Origin: CAZPQN01 sp964588795
Lineage (GTDB): Bacteria > Fidelibacterota > UBA2242
DNA length: 64,000 bases
Assembly: GCA_964588795.1 (NCBI GenBank)
Contig: CAZPQN010000007.1
Span: 1 to 64,000 of the forward strand
Reading direction: 5' to 3'
This document shows, in pieces, positions 53,678 through 62,291 of the stretch. Both the position numbers and the translations under genes were made by a program. Positions within the stretch are counted from its first letter, which is position 1. Every line of letters begins with the position of its first letter. The notes under the pieces are model-generated. The model made no database searches. It saw only the letters and a program-made list of their open reading frames with translations, and had not been told where the DNA came from.

Positions 53678-56600
53678 ATGACAAAATCCGCCTTGATCTG
53701 TTTGGGAATCCCGCTGTTGTTGTGGACACGAATGCCGGCGGGGCAATTGCTTAAACCTAACTATCGCCAGACGCAGTCGCGATCCGGAACCGTGGCACCG
53801 CCCGCCACAATCAGGATTTGTGCTCTGCGGGTGGAATTTCCACCCGATGATAATGCCGCGACCACCGGGAATGGTCAATTTCTACGTACAATCAACACTC
53901 CCTGCCAGGAATTTGTGGTTGATCCGCCTCCGCATAACCGGGCTTATTTCCGTGATCATATCCGGGCGCTGGCTAATTATTATCTCCATGTATCTGCCGG
54001 TAAGACATGCATTGATACCGCCTATTCGCAGGTGTTTCCGCTGGACGATGACTCGGCTTTCTGCGTTTCGCGACCAATGGCTTATTATCACCCTTTTTTA
54101 AAAAAAGACTCGGTTGACTTACGCTTGGCGGAATTGTTTTCGGAAACAGTGCAGCTCGCGGATAGCGTGGTTGATTTTCGCGATTTCGATGTCGTCGTCA
54201 TCTTGCATGCCGGTGTCGGACAGGATTTTGACTTATTTCTCGATCCGACGCCCTATGACATCCCCTCTGCCTATCTGAACCGCAATGATCTGATGCATTT
54301 CAATAGTCCGGGTGATGCGCAGTATGCCGGCATTCCGGTCGAAGGCGGCAGTCATCATATCACGAGCGGTATTATTTTGCCTGAGAGCCAGAATCACCTG
54401 CTATATTCCAACTGGAAGGACGTATTTGGTGATTCTGAGAATGCCTGTGAGTACCAGATTGGATTGAATGGCACGTTCGCTTTCATGTTCGGGTTTTATT
54501 TGGGATTACCGGGTTTGTATGATACCAGGACCGGTACGACGGGCATCGGAAAATTCGGATTAATGGATCAGGGTTCTGCGAATCTGAACGGGTTATTGCC
54601 AGCCGTTCCATCTGCGTGGGAGCGCTATTATTTAGGCTGGGAAATGCCGCAAATCGCCGCGGGTCATCAGACGGTGAGCCTGAGTTCGGTCGGGTCTGGT
54701 AGTGACACAACGATGTGGAAAGTACCGATTACGCAGACAGAATATTTTTTAGTCGAGAATCGCAACGCGCATGTGCGTCCGGGAGTCAGTCTCGATAGCA
54801 TTCAATATCGATTGTATCAGGAAAGCGGCGAAAAAAGCTGGCCTTCGGTTTTTCCTTTAATTAGAGATAACCTGCACGCGACCATCTCCCCAACGACGGG
54901 AGTTTTGCTAACTGCGCCCCGTTATGATTATGGTTTACCGGGATCGGGTCTGCTTATCTGGCATGTTGATGAAGATATCATTAACGCAAACCTCAGCACG
55001 AACAGCGTCAATGTTGACCGTGACCGGCGGGGTGTGGATCTGGAGGAAGGGGATGGTGCCCAGGATTTAGGCTATGATGCCGGTATTTTGGCCAGCAATG
55101 TTAACCTCGGTTGGTATTTTGATCCCTGGTTCGCCGGAAACGAGGGATTTTTTCACCTCAACCCCGATTATCCTCGCGACGCCGCTCGTAGCGTCGGCTT
55201 TACCGCAACGACTAATCCGTCAACGATGAGCAATCATGCCTTTCATACCGGTATCCGTATTGACAGTATCGGTTCTGCCCAGCAGGTGATGTCCTTTCGG
55301 ATAACGCTGGACAATTCACCGGGCCAATTTCCCCTGCGGCCGTCATTCTCCCAATACCTGCCGCGCATTTTCCCGATTGACCTCGATTCGACGGACAACG
55401 CCCAGCAAATTTTTATAGCCAGCGACAGTTTTTATGTTTTTAATTATAATGGTGACCGTCTTGTCAGCGCAAATAATTGCGGACACATGGTGGCGGGAAT
55501 TAGTGATGATCTGCGTATAATTACTTACCGTATCACTCCCGATTTGCTTGATTTGGGAGCCTGGCAAATCGCACCGAATGGAGCCCTCAACCTGATTGAT
55601 ACCGTTTCCGCAGCTCCCCTGACCCTCCTTTCCAATATTTTAATTTCTGACGATGGGGCATTATTTGCGGCCAGAGATACGCGGGATGCAACTGAATACT
55701 TTTGTCGCTATCATCCGCAACAACATTTGGTAACCAAGAAGGCCATTCCTTTTGAGATCCGCCGGTTGGCCGGTGGTGCTGGGAATATTTTTGCAATGAC
55801 AGATAGCCAGCTGGTCCGGATATGGGAGACGGACTTGACCTGGACGGCAGTGGCGTTGTTCTCCAATCCGCCTTCGGGCGACTTAGGGATCGCCTATCTC
55901 GACGATAATGATTATTCTGACGTGGTCTGGAGTGATTCTCAGGCATTGAATGTAATCCTCAACGTTGGAACGACTAATCAAACGGAAATTTCGTTTCAGG
56001 GCAACTTTTTACCGGAAATTGCCTTTGGTGATCTGGATGATGATAATTGCGTAGAGACGATCGTTATGACATCCGATAAGGTATATGCCTTCAATGCTAA
56101 TCTATTAGTCGAGAATAATTTTCCCGTACCCATACCAGCGCAGCTGACGGGGCAACAATGCGGAGCTGGCCTGTTGATAAGCGACCTGGACGGTGATGGG
56201 CAAAACGACATATTAGTCGCGACCACAGGCGGGCTGATCGGCTTTAATAATAAGGGTAAATTGCTGGCGAATTTCCCGCTAAATTTTCCCGCACATTCAA
56301 GGAATTCAGGTATTTTAATTGATTCACCCTCAGGAACGATCTTTTGCGGAGTGTCCTTTACGTCGGGTAATGCAAACTCTGAAAATGGTACGATTCAGGC
56401 GTCGTTTGTGAGTGCCCAGCATTTGTCCGGTGATGCCTGGCGTTGTTATCTGGGTAATGCGGCGGGACAGTGCTTTTTTTCCCGGCGGTCACAGATTCAT
56501 CCGGGCGATGGACAGGCTCTGCTCGATAAGACCAGAACCTTTAACTGGCCTAATCCCACGCTGAACGATCGAACTTATCTCCGGTATTTTCCGCAAAAAA

Positions 56601-56803
56601 ACTGTACGATCAAGATCGATATTTATGACTTAGCCGGCGAACTGATTACTTCGCTTGAGGATAAATCGCCTGTCGTCGGTGACTACAATGAAAAAACGTG
56701 GCACGTCACTAATGTCGCCAGTGGGGTGTATTTCGCGGTCGTTACAGCTTCCTCCGGCAGTACTACCGAAACCAAAATTGTTAAAATTCTGGTGATCAGG
56801 TGA
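53678..56803 (+). CDS. T9SS-sorted M6-like protein with lost zinc site
   Basis: A 1041-residue secreted protein. A signal peptide is followed by an M6 (immune inhibitor A-like) domain: DFDVVVILHAGVGQDF, then LGLPGLYDT, GIGKFGLMDQGS and AWERYYLGW. At the place of the zinc motif HEFGH there is FMFGF (residues 269-273), so all three ligand/catalytic positions are lost. Next comes a LLIWHVDEDI stretch, then FG-GAP-like repeats (GDLDDDNCVETIV, SDLDGDGQNDILV) and a C-terminal T9SS type A sorting domain (residues ~965-1041: IYDLAGELI, SGVYFAVV). It is probably a non-enzymatic surface protein. It overlaps the next gene by GTGA. Confidence 0.8.
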   Translation: MTKSALICLGIPLLLWTRMPAGQLLKPNYRQTQSRSGTVAPPATIRICALRVEFPPDDNAATTGNGQFLRTINTPCQEFVVDPPPHNRAYFRDHIRALANYYLHVSAGKTCIDTAYSQVFPLDDDSAFCVSRPMAYYHPFLKKDSVDLRLAELFSETVQLADSVVDFRDFDVVVILHAGVGQDFDLFLDPTPYDIPSAYLNRNDLMHFNSPGDAQYAGIPVEGGSHHITSGIILPESQNHLLYSNWKDVFGDSENACEYQIGLNGTFAFMFGFYLGLPGLYDTRTGTTGIGKFGLMDQGSANLNGLLPAVPSAWERYYLGWEMPQIAAGHQTVSLSSVGSGSDTTMWKVPITQTEYFLVENRNAHVRPGVSLDSIQYRLYQESGEKSWPSVFPLIRDNLHATISPTTGVLLTAPRYDYGLPGSGLLIWHVDEDIINANLSTNSVNVDRDRRGVDLEEGDGAQDLGYDAGILASNVNLGWYFDPWFAGNEGFFHLNPDYPRDAARSVGFTATTNPSTMSNHAFHTGIRIDSIGSAQQVMSFRITLDNSPGQFPLRPSFSQYLPRIFPIDLDSTDNAQQIFIASDSFYVFNYNGDRLVSANNCGHMVAGISDDLRIITYRITPDLLDLGAWQIAPNGALNLIDTVSAAPLTLLSNILISDDGALFAARDTRDATEYFCRYHPQQHLVTKKAIPFEIRRLAGGAGNIFAMTDSQLVRIWETDLTWTAVALFSNPPSGDLGIAYLDDNDYSDVVWSDSQALNVILNVGTTNQTEISFQGNFLPEIAFGDLDDDNCVETIVMTSDKVYAFNANLLVENNFPVPIPAQLTGQQCGAGLLISDLDGDGQNDILVATTGGLIGFNNKGKLLANFPLNFPAHSRNSGILIDSPSGTIFCGVSFTSGNANSENGTIQASFVSAQHLSGDAWRCYLGNAAGQCFFSRRSQIHPGDGQALLDKTRTFNWPNPTLNDRTYLRYFPQKNCTIKIDIYDLAGELITSLEDKSPVVGDYNEKTWHVTNVASGVYFAVVTASSGSTTETKIVKILVIR

Positions 56804-59800
56804 AGGCAGTGTCGGGTTACAATAACCGCAATCTGCTGATAACCATTTCCGGTTTATTGTTTTTTTTTCAGCTGGCGCTGGGACAATTTGGCGAGTATAA
56901 TCATCCCGAACTGGAATGGCGAACCTTCGAGACGGCTCATTTCAAGGTACATTACCATACGGGAACAGAGTGGACTGCTCGGGAAGTCGCCCAAATCGCT
57001 GAAGCGGTTTACGGGCCGGTGACGTCATGCTATAACTATCAACCGGATAGTAAAACCGACCTGATCATCCGGGATACGGACGATATATCCAACGGAGCGG
57101 CTTATTATTACGATAACAAAATCGAAATTTGGGCGACTCCGTTAGATTTTCCCTTTCGGGGAAACCATAGCTGGTTACGGGACGTGGTCACCCATGAATT
57201 CACCCATATCGTGACCCTGCAGAAGTCGATGAAATTTTCCCGCTCTGTGCCCGGATTTTATTTACAGGTACTGGATTATGAAAAAGAGAAGCGGGAAGAT
57301 GTGGTATATGGTTACCCGCGGATGATCGTTTCTTATCCCTGGCCCGGGTTGGTGATGCCCATGTGGCTGGCTGAGGGGTTGGCGCAGTACATGTTTCCGG
57401 AAAATACGCACGATTTTTGGGATTCGCATCGCGATATGGTTCTGCGGGACAGGGTGCTTCATCGTCGATTACTGTCATTTTCTGAGATGGCCACTTTTGG
57501 AAAAAGAGGAATTGGTAACGAAAGTATTTACAATCAAGGTTTTTCTTTTGTATATTATATAGGTAATCGGTTCGGTTACCAGGTTCTTTCAAAACTCGCG
57601 AACGAATTAGCAAAACCTACACAGACCTCGGTGAGCCTGGCATTGTTAAAAGCCTCGGGCCTTCCGGGCGTAAGTCTGCATCAAGATTGGGGGCAGTATC
57701 TTGAGCGACGTTATGCTGGGCTCACCGCTTTTATTTCCCAAAATACAATTACCGGACAAGTCCTATGCGATAAGGGCTCGGTTCAGTTATATCCAGCCTG
57801 GAGTGGGGATACGCTGATATACTATCTATCCAACCAGGGGCGGGACTATTATTCCCAGACCGGGTTGTTTGTTTATGATCGGCGAACCGGTCGGCAACGT
57901 CAATTAGTTCGGAGAGCCGCTTCACAACCTTCCCTTGCACCGGATGGTAGCAAAATATTTTATTCACGGCTGAGTAAACCCGATAAACACGGTTCAATTT
58001 TCTACGATATTTATTACTATGATGTTGCGCGCAGAAAGGAAGAACAAGTAACCCACTTCGCCCGGGCATACAATCCGGCGGTTTCACCTGACGGGCAGGA
58101 GCTCGTTTATGTAACCGGCAGAGACGGTACCTCCAATTTGATGTTGTTCGATCTGAAAACAAAGACAGCGCGACCGTTGACACACTTTACCCAGGGTGAG
58201 GAAGTTTTCGGGCCACGCTGGTCACCGGACGGGCAAAAGATCGTTTTTGATTACTGTGTCGCTCACGGACGGGATATCGCCCTGCTGGATCTGGCAGACA
58301 CTTCCCTGATTCAATGGGACAACAATGCCTTTGATACCCGGAATCCCTGTTTTAGTCCGGATGGACGTTGGTTGTACTACGCCTCCGATGAAACGGGCAT
58401 TTTCAATCTCTATCGGCAATCGGTCACGACCGGAGAAAAAGAGTTGATGACCAATGTGCTCGGCGGCGCCTTCATGCCGGCCACCAATGCTCAGGGAGAA
58501 ATAATCTACACTTTTTACGACGACGCCAGTTACAAAGTTAATCTGATCGAAAATCCACGGGCAATCGAACCACTCCAGGCGCGTTATACAGATTATCCAG
58601 AAGCGATTCCCGCACGCAGTACGATAGAAACCATTGAAATGCCCCCGCCCCAGAAATACAAGGATCAATTTGCGCGCATGTTTTTTCTGCCGCGCCTTTT
58701 AATAGATTATGGTACGGTAAAACCGGGTTTTTATTTTTATTCCTCGGAAATTCTCAACCGGTTTAATATTTTGGGCGGAGCCTCCGTGAACCGGCTCAAG
58801 GACCGTGATCTCTTTCTGACGCTCGAGTATCATCAGTGGTACCCGACGATTTTCATGGAGTTTTACAACATCAGTCGCAATGTCCTCGATGTCGAATCCG
58901 AAATTAATTTCGTGCCAGCCATCCTCGATTATACCTTCTATTTGACGGAAGCTAATTTTGGGATTGCTTATCCTGTGAGCGGCTTGAATCGTCTCCGTTT
59001 TGATCTGACCCTGGCCAAATACCGCACCGTCACCGATGAAAAGATACCGCACGCAGCTTTATATCAAAACGGATTCTCCTACGACTATTATCGTGGGATG
59101 GATTTCCGCTTGCACTGGCAGATGCGGAAAATGTTGCCGGTTGTCAACGCCGAAACCAATCCGGATAACGGTTTTGAGATTAATACTTACATCGCCCGGA
59201 ACTATGACAAGTTTATTCGCGGATTCAAGATCAATGACTCCTTCAGTACCCTGCAGGTGGACTTTCGGAAAAATTATTACTGGCGCATTGAGCAGGAGGG
59301 ACTGTGGGCGCATAAGTACCCGGTCATTCCGCAACTAACGGGTAATTTTAAATGGCGTTACGGCTGGATCTCCAAGCCCGATGTCGATTCCTTTTTCAAT
59401 TTCTTTGCCGGAGGTTTGCCGGGTTTAATGGGTTATCCCTTTTACAGCCTGGAGGGGCGCAATCTTTTCAGTTTGCACTACACCTGGCGCTGGCCGCTGT
59501 TCCGCGAGAAAAGTATTCAAATCCTGCCGTTTAATTTGCAAAATGCCTTTGTCGGGATGTATATTGAAGCCGGGAATGCCTGGAATCAGGTGGCAGGCTA
59601 TCCCGGTTTACACTGGACACAATTTCAAAAGGAACCAACGGGCGTGCTACGGAGTATTATGGGAGATTTCAAACGAGACGCAGGTGTGCAATTGCGATTA
59701 AGTGGATTCTCCTTCTATGCCTATCCTACGGCGATCAGCCTTGACTGGGTCTACGGCCTGGATCGTTTTAAGATCACTGATCGTCAGGGGATTAGCCACA

Positions 59801-59850
59801 CCTATGGGCGCGAATGGCGCACCTATCTGACAATTCTATTTGGTCTATAA
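56800..59850 (+). CDS. Gluzincin / PD40 propeller / barrel fusion protein
   Basis: A 1016-residue protein. After a signal peptide comes a peptidase MA-like domain with HEFTH (His132, Glu133, His136) and a likely third ligand Glu192 in WLAEGLAQY. Residues ~340-590 hold TolB/PD40-type propeller repeats (QPSLAPDGSKIFYSR, YNPAVSPDGQELVYV, GPRWSPDGQKIVFD, PCFSPDGRWLYYA). The last ~350 residues are strand-rich and end in phenylalanine-leucine, as expected for an outer-membrane barrel. So the zinc domain is likely periplasmic or surface-placed and tethered by its own barrel. The GTG start overlaps the M6-like gene's stop. Confidence 0.8.
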   Translation: MKAVSGYNNRNLLITISGLLFFFQLALGQFGEYNHPELEWRTFETAHFKVHYHTGTEWTAREVAQIAEAVYGPVTSCYNYQPDSKTDLIIRDTDDISNGAAYYYDNKIEIWATPLDFPFRGNHSWLRDVVTHEFTHIVTLQKSMKFSRSVPGFYLQVLDYEKEKREDVVYGYPRMIVSYPWPGLVMPMWLAEGLAQYMFPENTHDFWDSHRDMVLRDRVLHRRLLSFSEMATFGKRGIGNESIYNQGFSFVYYIGNRFGYQVLSKLANELAKPTQTSVSLALLKASGLPGVSLHQDWGQYLERRYAGLTAFISQNTITGQVLCDKGSVQLYPAWSGDTLIYYLSNQGRDYYSQTGLFVYDRRTGRQRQLVRRAASQPSLAPDGSKIFYSRLSKPDKHGSIFYDIYYYDVARRKEEQVTHFARAYNPAVSPDGQELVYVTGRDGTSNLMLFDLKTKTARPLTHFTQGEEVFGPRWSPDGQKIVFDYCVAHGRDIALLDLADTSLIQWDNNAFDTRNPCFSPDGRWLYYASDETGIFNLYRQSVTTGEKELMTNVLGGAFMPATNAQGEIIYTFYDDASYKVNLIENPRAIEPLQARYTDYPEAIPARSTIETIEMPPPQKYKDQFARMFFLPRLLIDYGTVKPGFYFYSSEILNRFNILGGASVNRLKDRDLFLTLEYHQWYPTIFMEFYNISRNVLDVESEINFVPAILDYTFYLTEANFGIAYPVSGLNRLRFDLTLAKYRTVTDEKIPHAALYQNGFSYDYYRGMDFRLHWQMRKMLPVVNAETNPDNGFEINTYIARNYDKFIRGFKINDSFSTLQVDFRKNYYWRIEQEGLWAHKYPVIPQLTGNFKWRYGWISKPDVDSFFNFFAGGLPGLMGYPFYSLEGRNLFSLHYTWRWPLFREKSIQILPFNLQNAFVGMYIEAGNAWNQVAGYPGLHWTQFQKEPTGVLRSIMGDFKRDAGVQLRLSGFSFYAYPTAISLDWVYGLDRFKITDRQGISHTYGREWRTYLTILFGL

Positions 59851-59860
59851 AGGAGACAAA

Positions 59861-60784
59861 ATGCCAAAGCGAATTTTAACCGTCTTTTTACTGCTCGGGT
59901 GGCTGGTGCCGCTCCGAATATTTGGTCAGACTATTTTCAATGGTGACCGTGAAATCACGGTGCGCGACCAGTTACTGTATAACCTGAAATATGCACAGAC
60001 CGAGCCGGACACTTTCGAATTTGAGTATCATAAATCACCGGGTCTGGCATTCCTGCTATCCGCGGCTTTGCCCGGTGCGGGTGAATTTTATGTCGGAGCG
60101 AAATATCGGGCGGCGGCTTTCGTTAGCATTGAAATGATTTCCTGGCTGGTGTACTTCAATCGTAAAAATGCCGGGGAAAATATGGAAACCAGCTACGAAA
60201 AATTCGCCGATACCCACTGGAATATTGGTAACTGGTACGTTAACAGTATCGGTTATACCGATTATTTTGGGATCAACCGCGAAGGCTTCGGCTCGCACTC
60301 CATCTGGATCGAATACAACGGCCTCGAGTACGAAGCCAAGGAAGAAACCCTCAACCAGTACATTCCCGGCTGGGATCTGACCCTGATCGCTGAACGTAAT
60401 TTGCCATACAAGGATAAGACTATTCGGGAGATCCGGACCCGCGATTATTATGAAAATATCGGAAAATATAACCAGTTTGCCACCGGCTGGGACGATTTCA
60501 ATATCGCCCTGTTGGACACCAACCGGCGCAGTCCTGTTAAAAATAGTCCGCGCCGCGAAAAATATTTAGATGACCGCTACGCTTCGAATCAGGCATTCAA
60601 AATGGCGACCAATTTCGCGACCGTGATCATGTTCAACCACCTGTTTAGCGCTTTCCATGCCCAAATTGCCGCGAAACATTATCGCCCGCCGGAGGAAAAA
60701 GCAGTCAGCTGGCATGTCGGTTTGGTAACGGACATCCGCAGACGCCAGCCAATAACCGGGTTGTCTTTTTCTCTGGCATTTTAA
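59861..60784 (+). CDS. DUF5683-like membrane protein
   Basis: A 307-residue protein with a signal peptide (ILTVFLLLGWLVPLRIFG) and the stretch KSPGLAFLLSAALPGAGEFYVGAKYRAA, which matches the P-G-x-G-x-x-Y-x-G-K motif of DUF5683-type proteins. A hydrophobic segment (AAFVSIEMISWLVYF) and a long polar middle follow, with a beta-like end (WHVGLVTDI). AAGGAG lies just before ATG 59861, which is preferred to the upstream frame start at 59840. Function unknown; it lies between the propeller-barrel gene and bamD. Confidence 0.65.
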   Translation: MPKRILTVFLLLGWLVPLRIFGQTIFNGDREITVRDQLLYNLKYAQTEPDTFEFEYHKSPGLAFLLSAALPGAGEFYVGAKYRAAAFVSIEMISWLVYFNRKNAGENMETSYEKFADTHWNIGNWYVNSIGYTDYFGINREGFGSHSIWIEYNGLEYEAKEETLNQYIPGWDLTLIAERNLPYKDKTIREIRTRDYYENIGKYNQFATGWDDFNIALLDTNRRSPVKNSPRREKYLDDRYASNQAFKMATNFATVIMFNHLFSAFHAQIAAKHYRPPEEKAVSWHVGLVTDIRRRQPITGLSFSLAF

Positions 60785-60817
60785 TTCATAGAATTGAGCA
60801 GACTCTATTAGGAAATT

Positions 60818-61624
60818 ATGAAAAGAATCGCATTCGGTGCCGGGGGCACAGCGCTCGTCCTTTGGTTAACTGTCAACGGTTTGTTTCAATGTGCTTCCCA
60901 AAAGACCAAGGCAGTAGAAAATTATGATTTGTATTTTCAAAAAGGGCAGGAGGCGTTCAATAAGAAACGCTGGGACAAAGCCATCGAAAATTTCACACTG
61001 GTAGTGCTGAACAGCCCCGGGGGTGACTTGGCGGATGATGCGCAGTTTTATCTTGGTGAGTGCTATTTCAACCGCAAGGAATATTTGTTGGCCATCTCCG
61101 AGTACCAGCGCCTGACCGAGCGTTATATTTATAGTCCTTTGGCAGAAGACGCCAACTACAAGATTGCCTTGTCTCAATTCAAGGAGGCCCCGCGCTATCA
61201 ACGCGATCAGGAGTATGCACTCAGCGCCCTGCAGAGCTTTCAGGATTTCATTGATACTTACCCGAACAGTAAATACTATCCGGAGGCCGAGCGCAAAATC
61301 GGCGAAATCCGCTCCAGGCTGGCGCGTAAAATGTATGAGAGCGGTCGGCTTTATCGGAAATTGGAGCAGTGGGAAAGTGCCATTATTTATCTCGACAAGA
61401 CGCTCGAATTGTATTACGACACCGAATGGATTACCAAAGCCAAACTGGAAAAAGCCCACTGCCTGATTCGCCTGCGTCAGTTTGACCAATATCAGCAGCT
61501 GCTGAAGGAAATCAAGATTCAGAAAAAATTCCCGCCGACCAGTGAGGAACTGACCTTGCTTGAGAGAATCTACCTGAGGGAGCAAAAACGCATCGCCCGC
61601 GAAGAACACAAGAAAACATCCTGA
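60818..61624 (+). CDS. bamD: Outer-membrane assembly lipoprotein BamD
   Basis: A 268-residue lipoprotein of the BAM complex, which inserts barrel proteins into the outer membrane. A signal peptide ends at Cys25 (NGLFQC, an atypical lipobox), and TPR-like repeats follow (YFQKGQEAFNKKRWDKAIENF, DDAQFYLGECYFNRKEYLLAISEYQRL, LQSFQDFIDTYPNSKY), the last being the BamD hallmark. It overlaps nadD by 4 bp. Confidence 0.93.
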   Translation: MKRIAFGAGGTALVLWLTVNGLFQCASQKTKAVENYDLYFQKGQEAFNKKRWDKAIENFTLVVLNSPGGDLADDAQFYLGECYFNRKEYLLAISEYQRLTERYIYSPLAEDANYKIALSQFKEAPRYQRDQEYALSALQSFQDFIDTYPNSKYYPEAERKIGEIRSRLARKMYESGRLYRKLEQWESAIIYLDKTLELYYDTEWITKAKLEKAHCLIRLRQFDQYQQLLKEIKIQKKFPPTSEELTLLERIYLREQKRIAREEHKKTS

Positions 61625-62214
61625 AGGTCTGTCTTTTTGGGGGTTCCTTCGACCCGCCGCATAACGGACATCTCGCTATTGCCGCGGCGGTTAGACACCA
61701 GTTTGAAGTCAGTCAGGTGATTTTCATACCAGCATTTATCGCGCCTCACAAACAGCACCAGCGCAGCTCTACGCCGACCCAAAGACTGGAGATGCTGAAA
61801 TTAGCTATCACGAATGAGTCAGGTTGCACCGTGTCCGGGATTGAAATCGAACGCGGTGGTGTGTCATATTCAATTGACACAATTTACACCTTCAGAGAAA
61901 AATTGCACCTTGAGCGGGATAACTTATATTTCCTGGTTGGTGCCGACAGTCTGGTCGATTTTCCGAATTGGCGCAAGCCGGAAGAGATTTTCAAAGTGGC
62001 GCAGGTCATTGTCGCGCGCCGTCCGGGATACGATTTGAGCGCTGTCAGGCCCGGATTTTTAAATCAGGCGCATTTGCTCGAGACTCCCCTGATGGAAATT
62101 TCCTCAGCCACGATCCGCCAGGCGGTCCAAAATGGCCGGGACATCCATGCATGGGTGAAGCCCGCTGTGGCAAAATATATCCACGATAACGGATTATATC
62201 GCGATACAATTTGA
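61621..62214 (+). CDS. nadD: Nicotinate-nucleotide adenylyltransferase, CTG start
   Basis: Makes deamido-NAD from nicotinate mononucleotide and ATP. The full frame from CTG 61621 (overlapping the bamD TGA as CTGA) gives 197 residues and holds the nucleotidyltransferase site GGSFDPPHNGH (residues 7-17), FLVGADSLVDFPNW and the closing ISSATIRQA. There is no ATG, GTG or TTG in frame between the upstream stop (61561) and the motif; the first ATG (61717) would remove the catalytic site. A rare CTG start is therefore the best reading, with ATC 61618 as the alternative. Confidence 0.9.
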   Translation: MKVCLFGGSFDPPHNGHLAIAAAVRHQFEVSQVIFIPAFIAPHKQHQRSSTPTQRLEMLKLAITNESGCTVSGIEIERGGVSYSIDTIYTFREKLHLERDNLYFLVGADSLVDFPNWRKPEEIFKVAQVIVARRPGYDLSAVRPGFLNQAHLLETPLMEISSATIRQAVQNGRDIHAWVKPAVAKYIHDNGLYRDTI

Positions 62215-62291
62215 AGAAATCCGCTGTGTAGCCGCTTCTGATTCTGCCTTCGGCTTGTTAATCAGCTCCTCGCGGGTTTAAATTTGCCGCC

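Noticed and set aside
60866..61609. 247-codon open frame on the - strand
   Set aside because: It lies wholly opposite bamD, has no ribosome site or recognisable motif, and its composition follows from bamD codon use.
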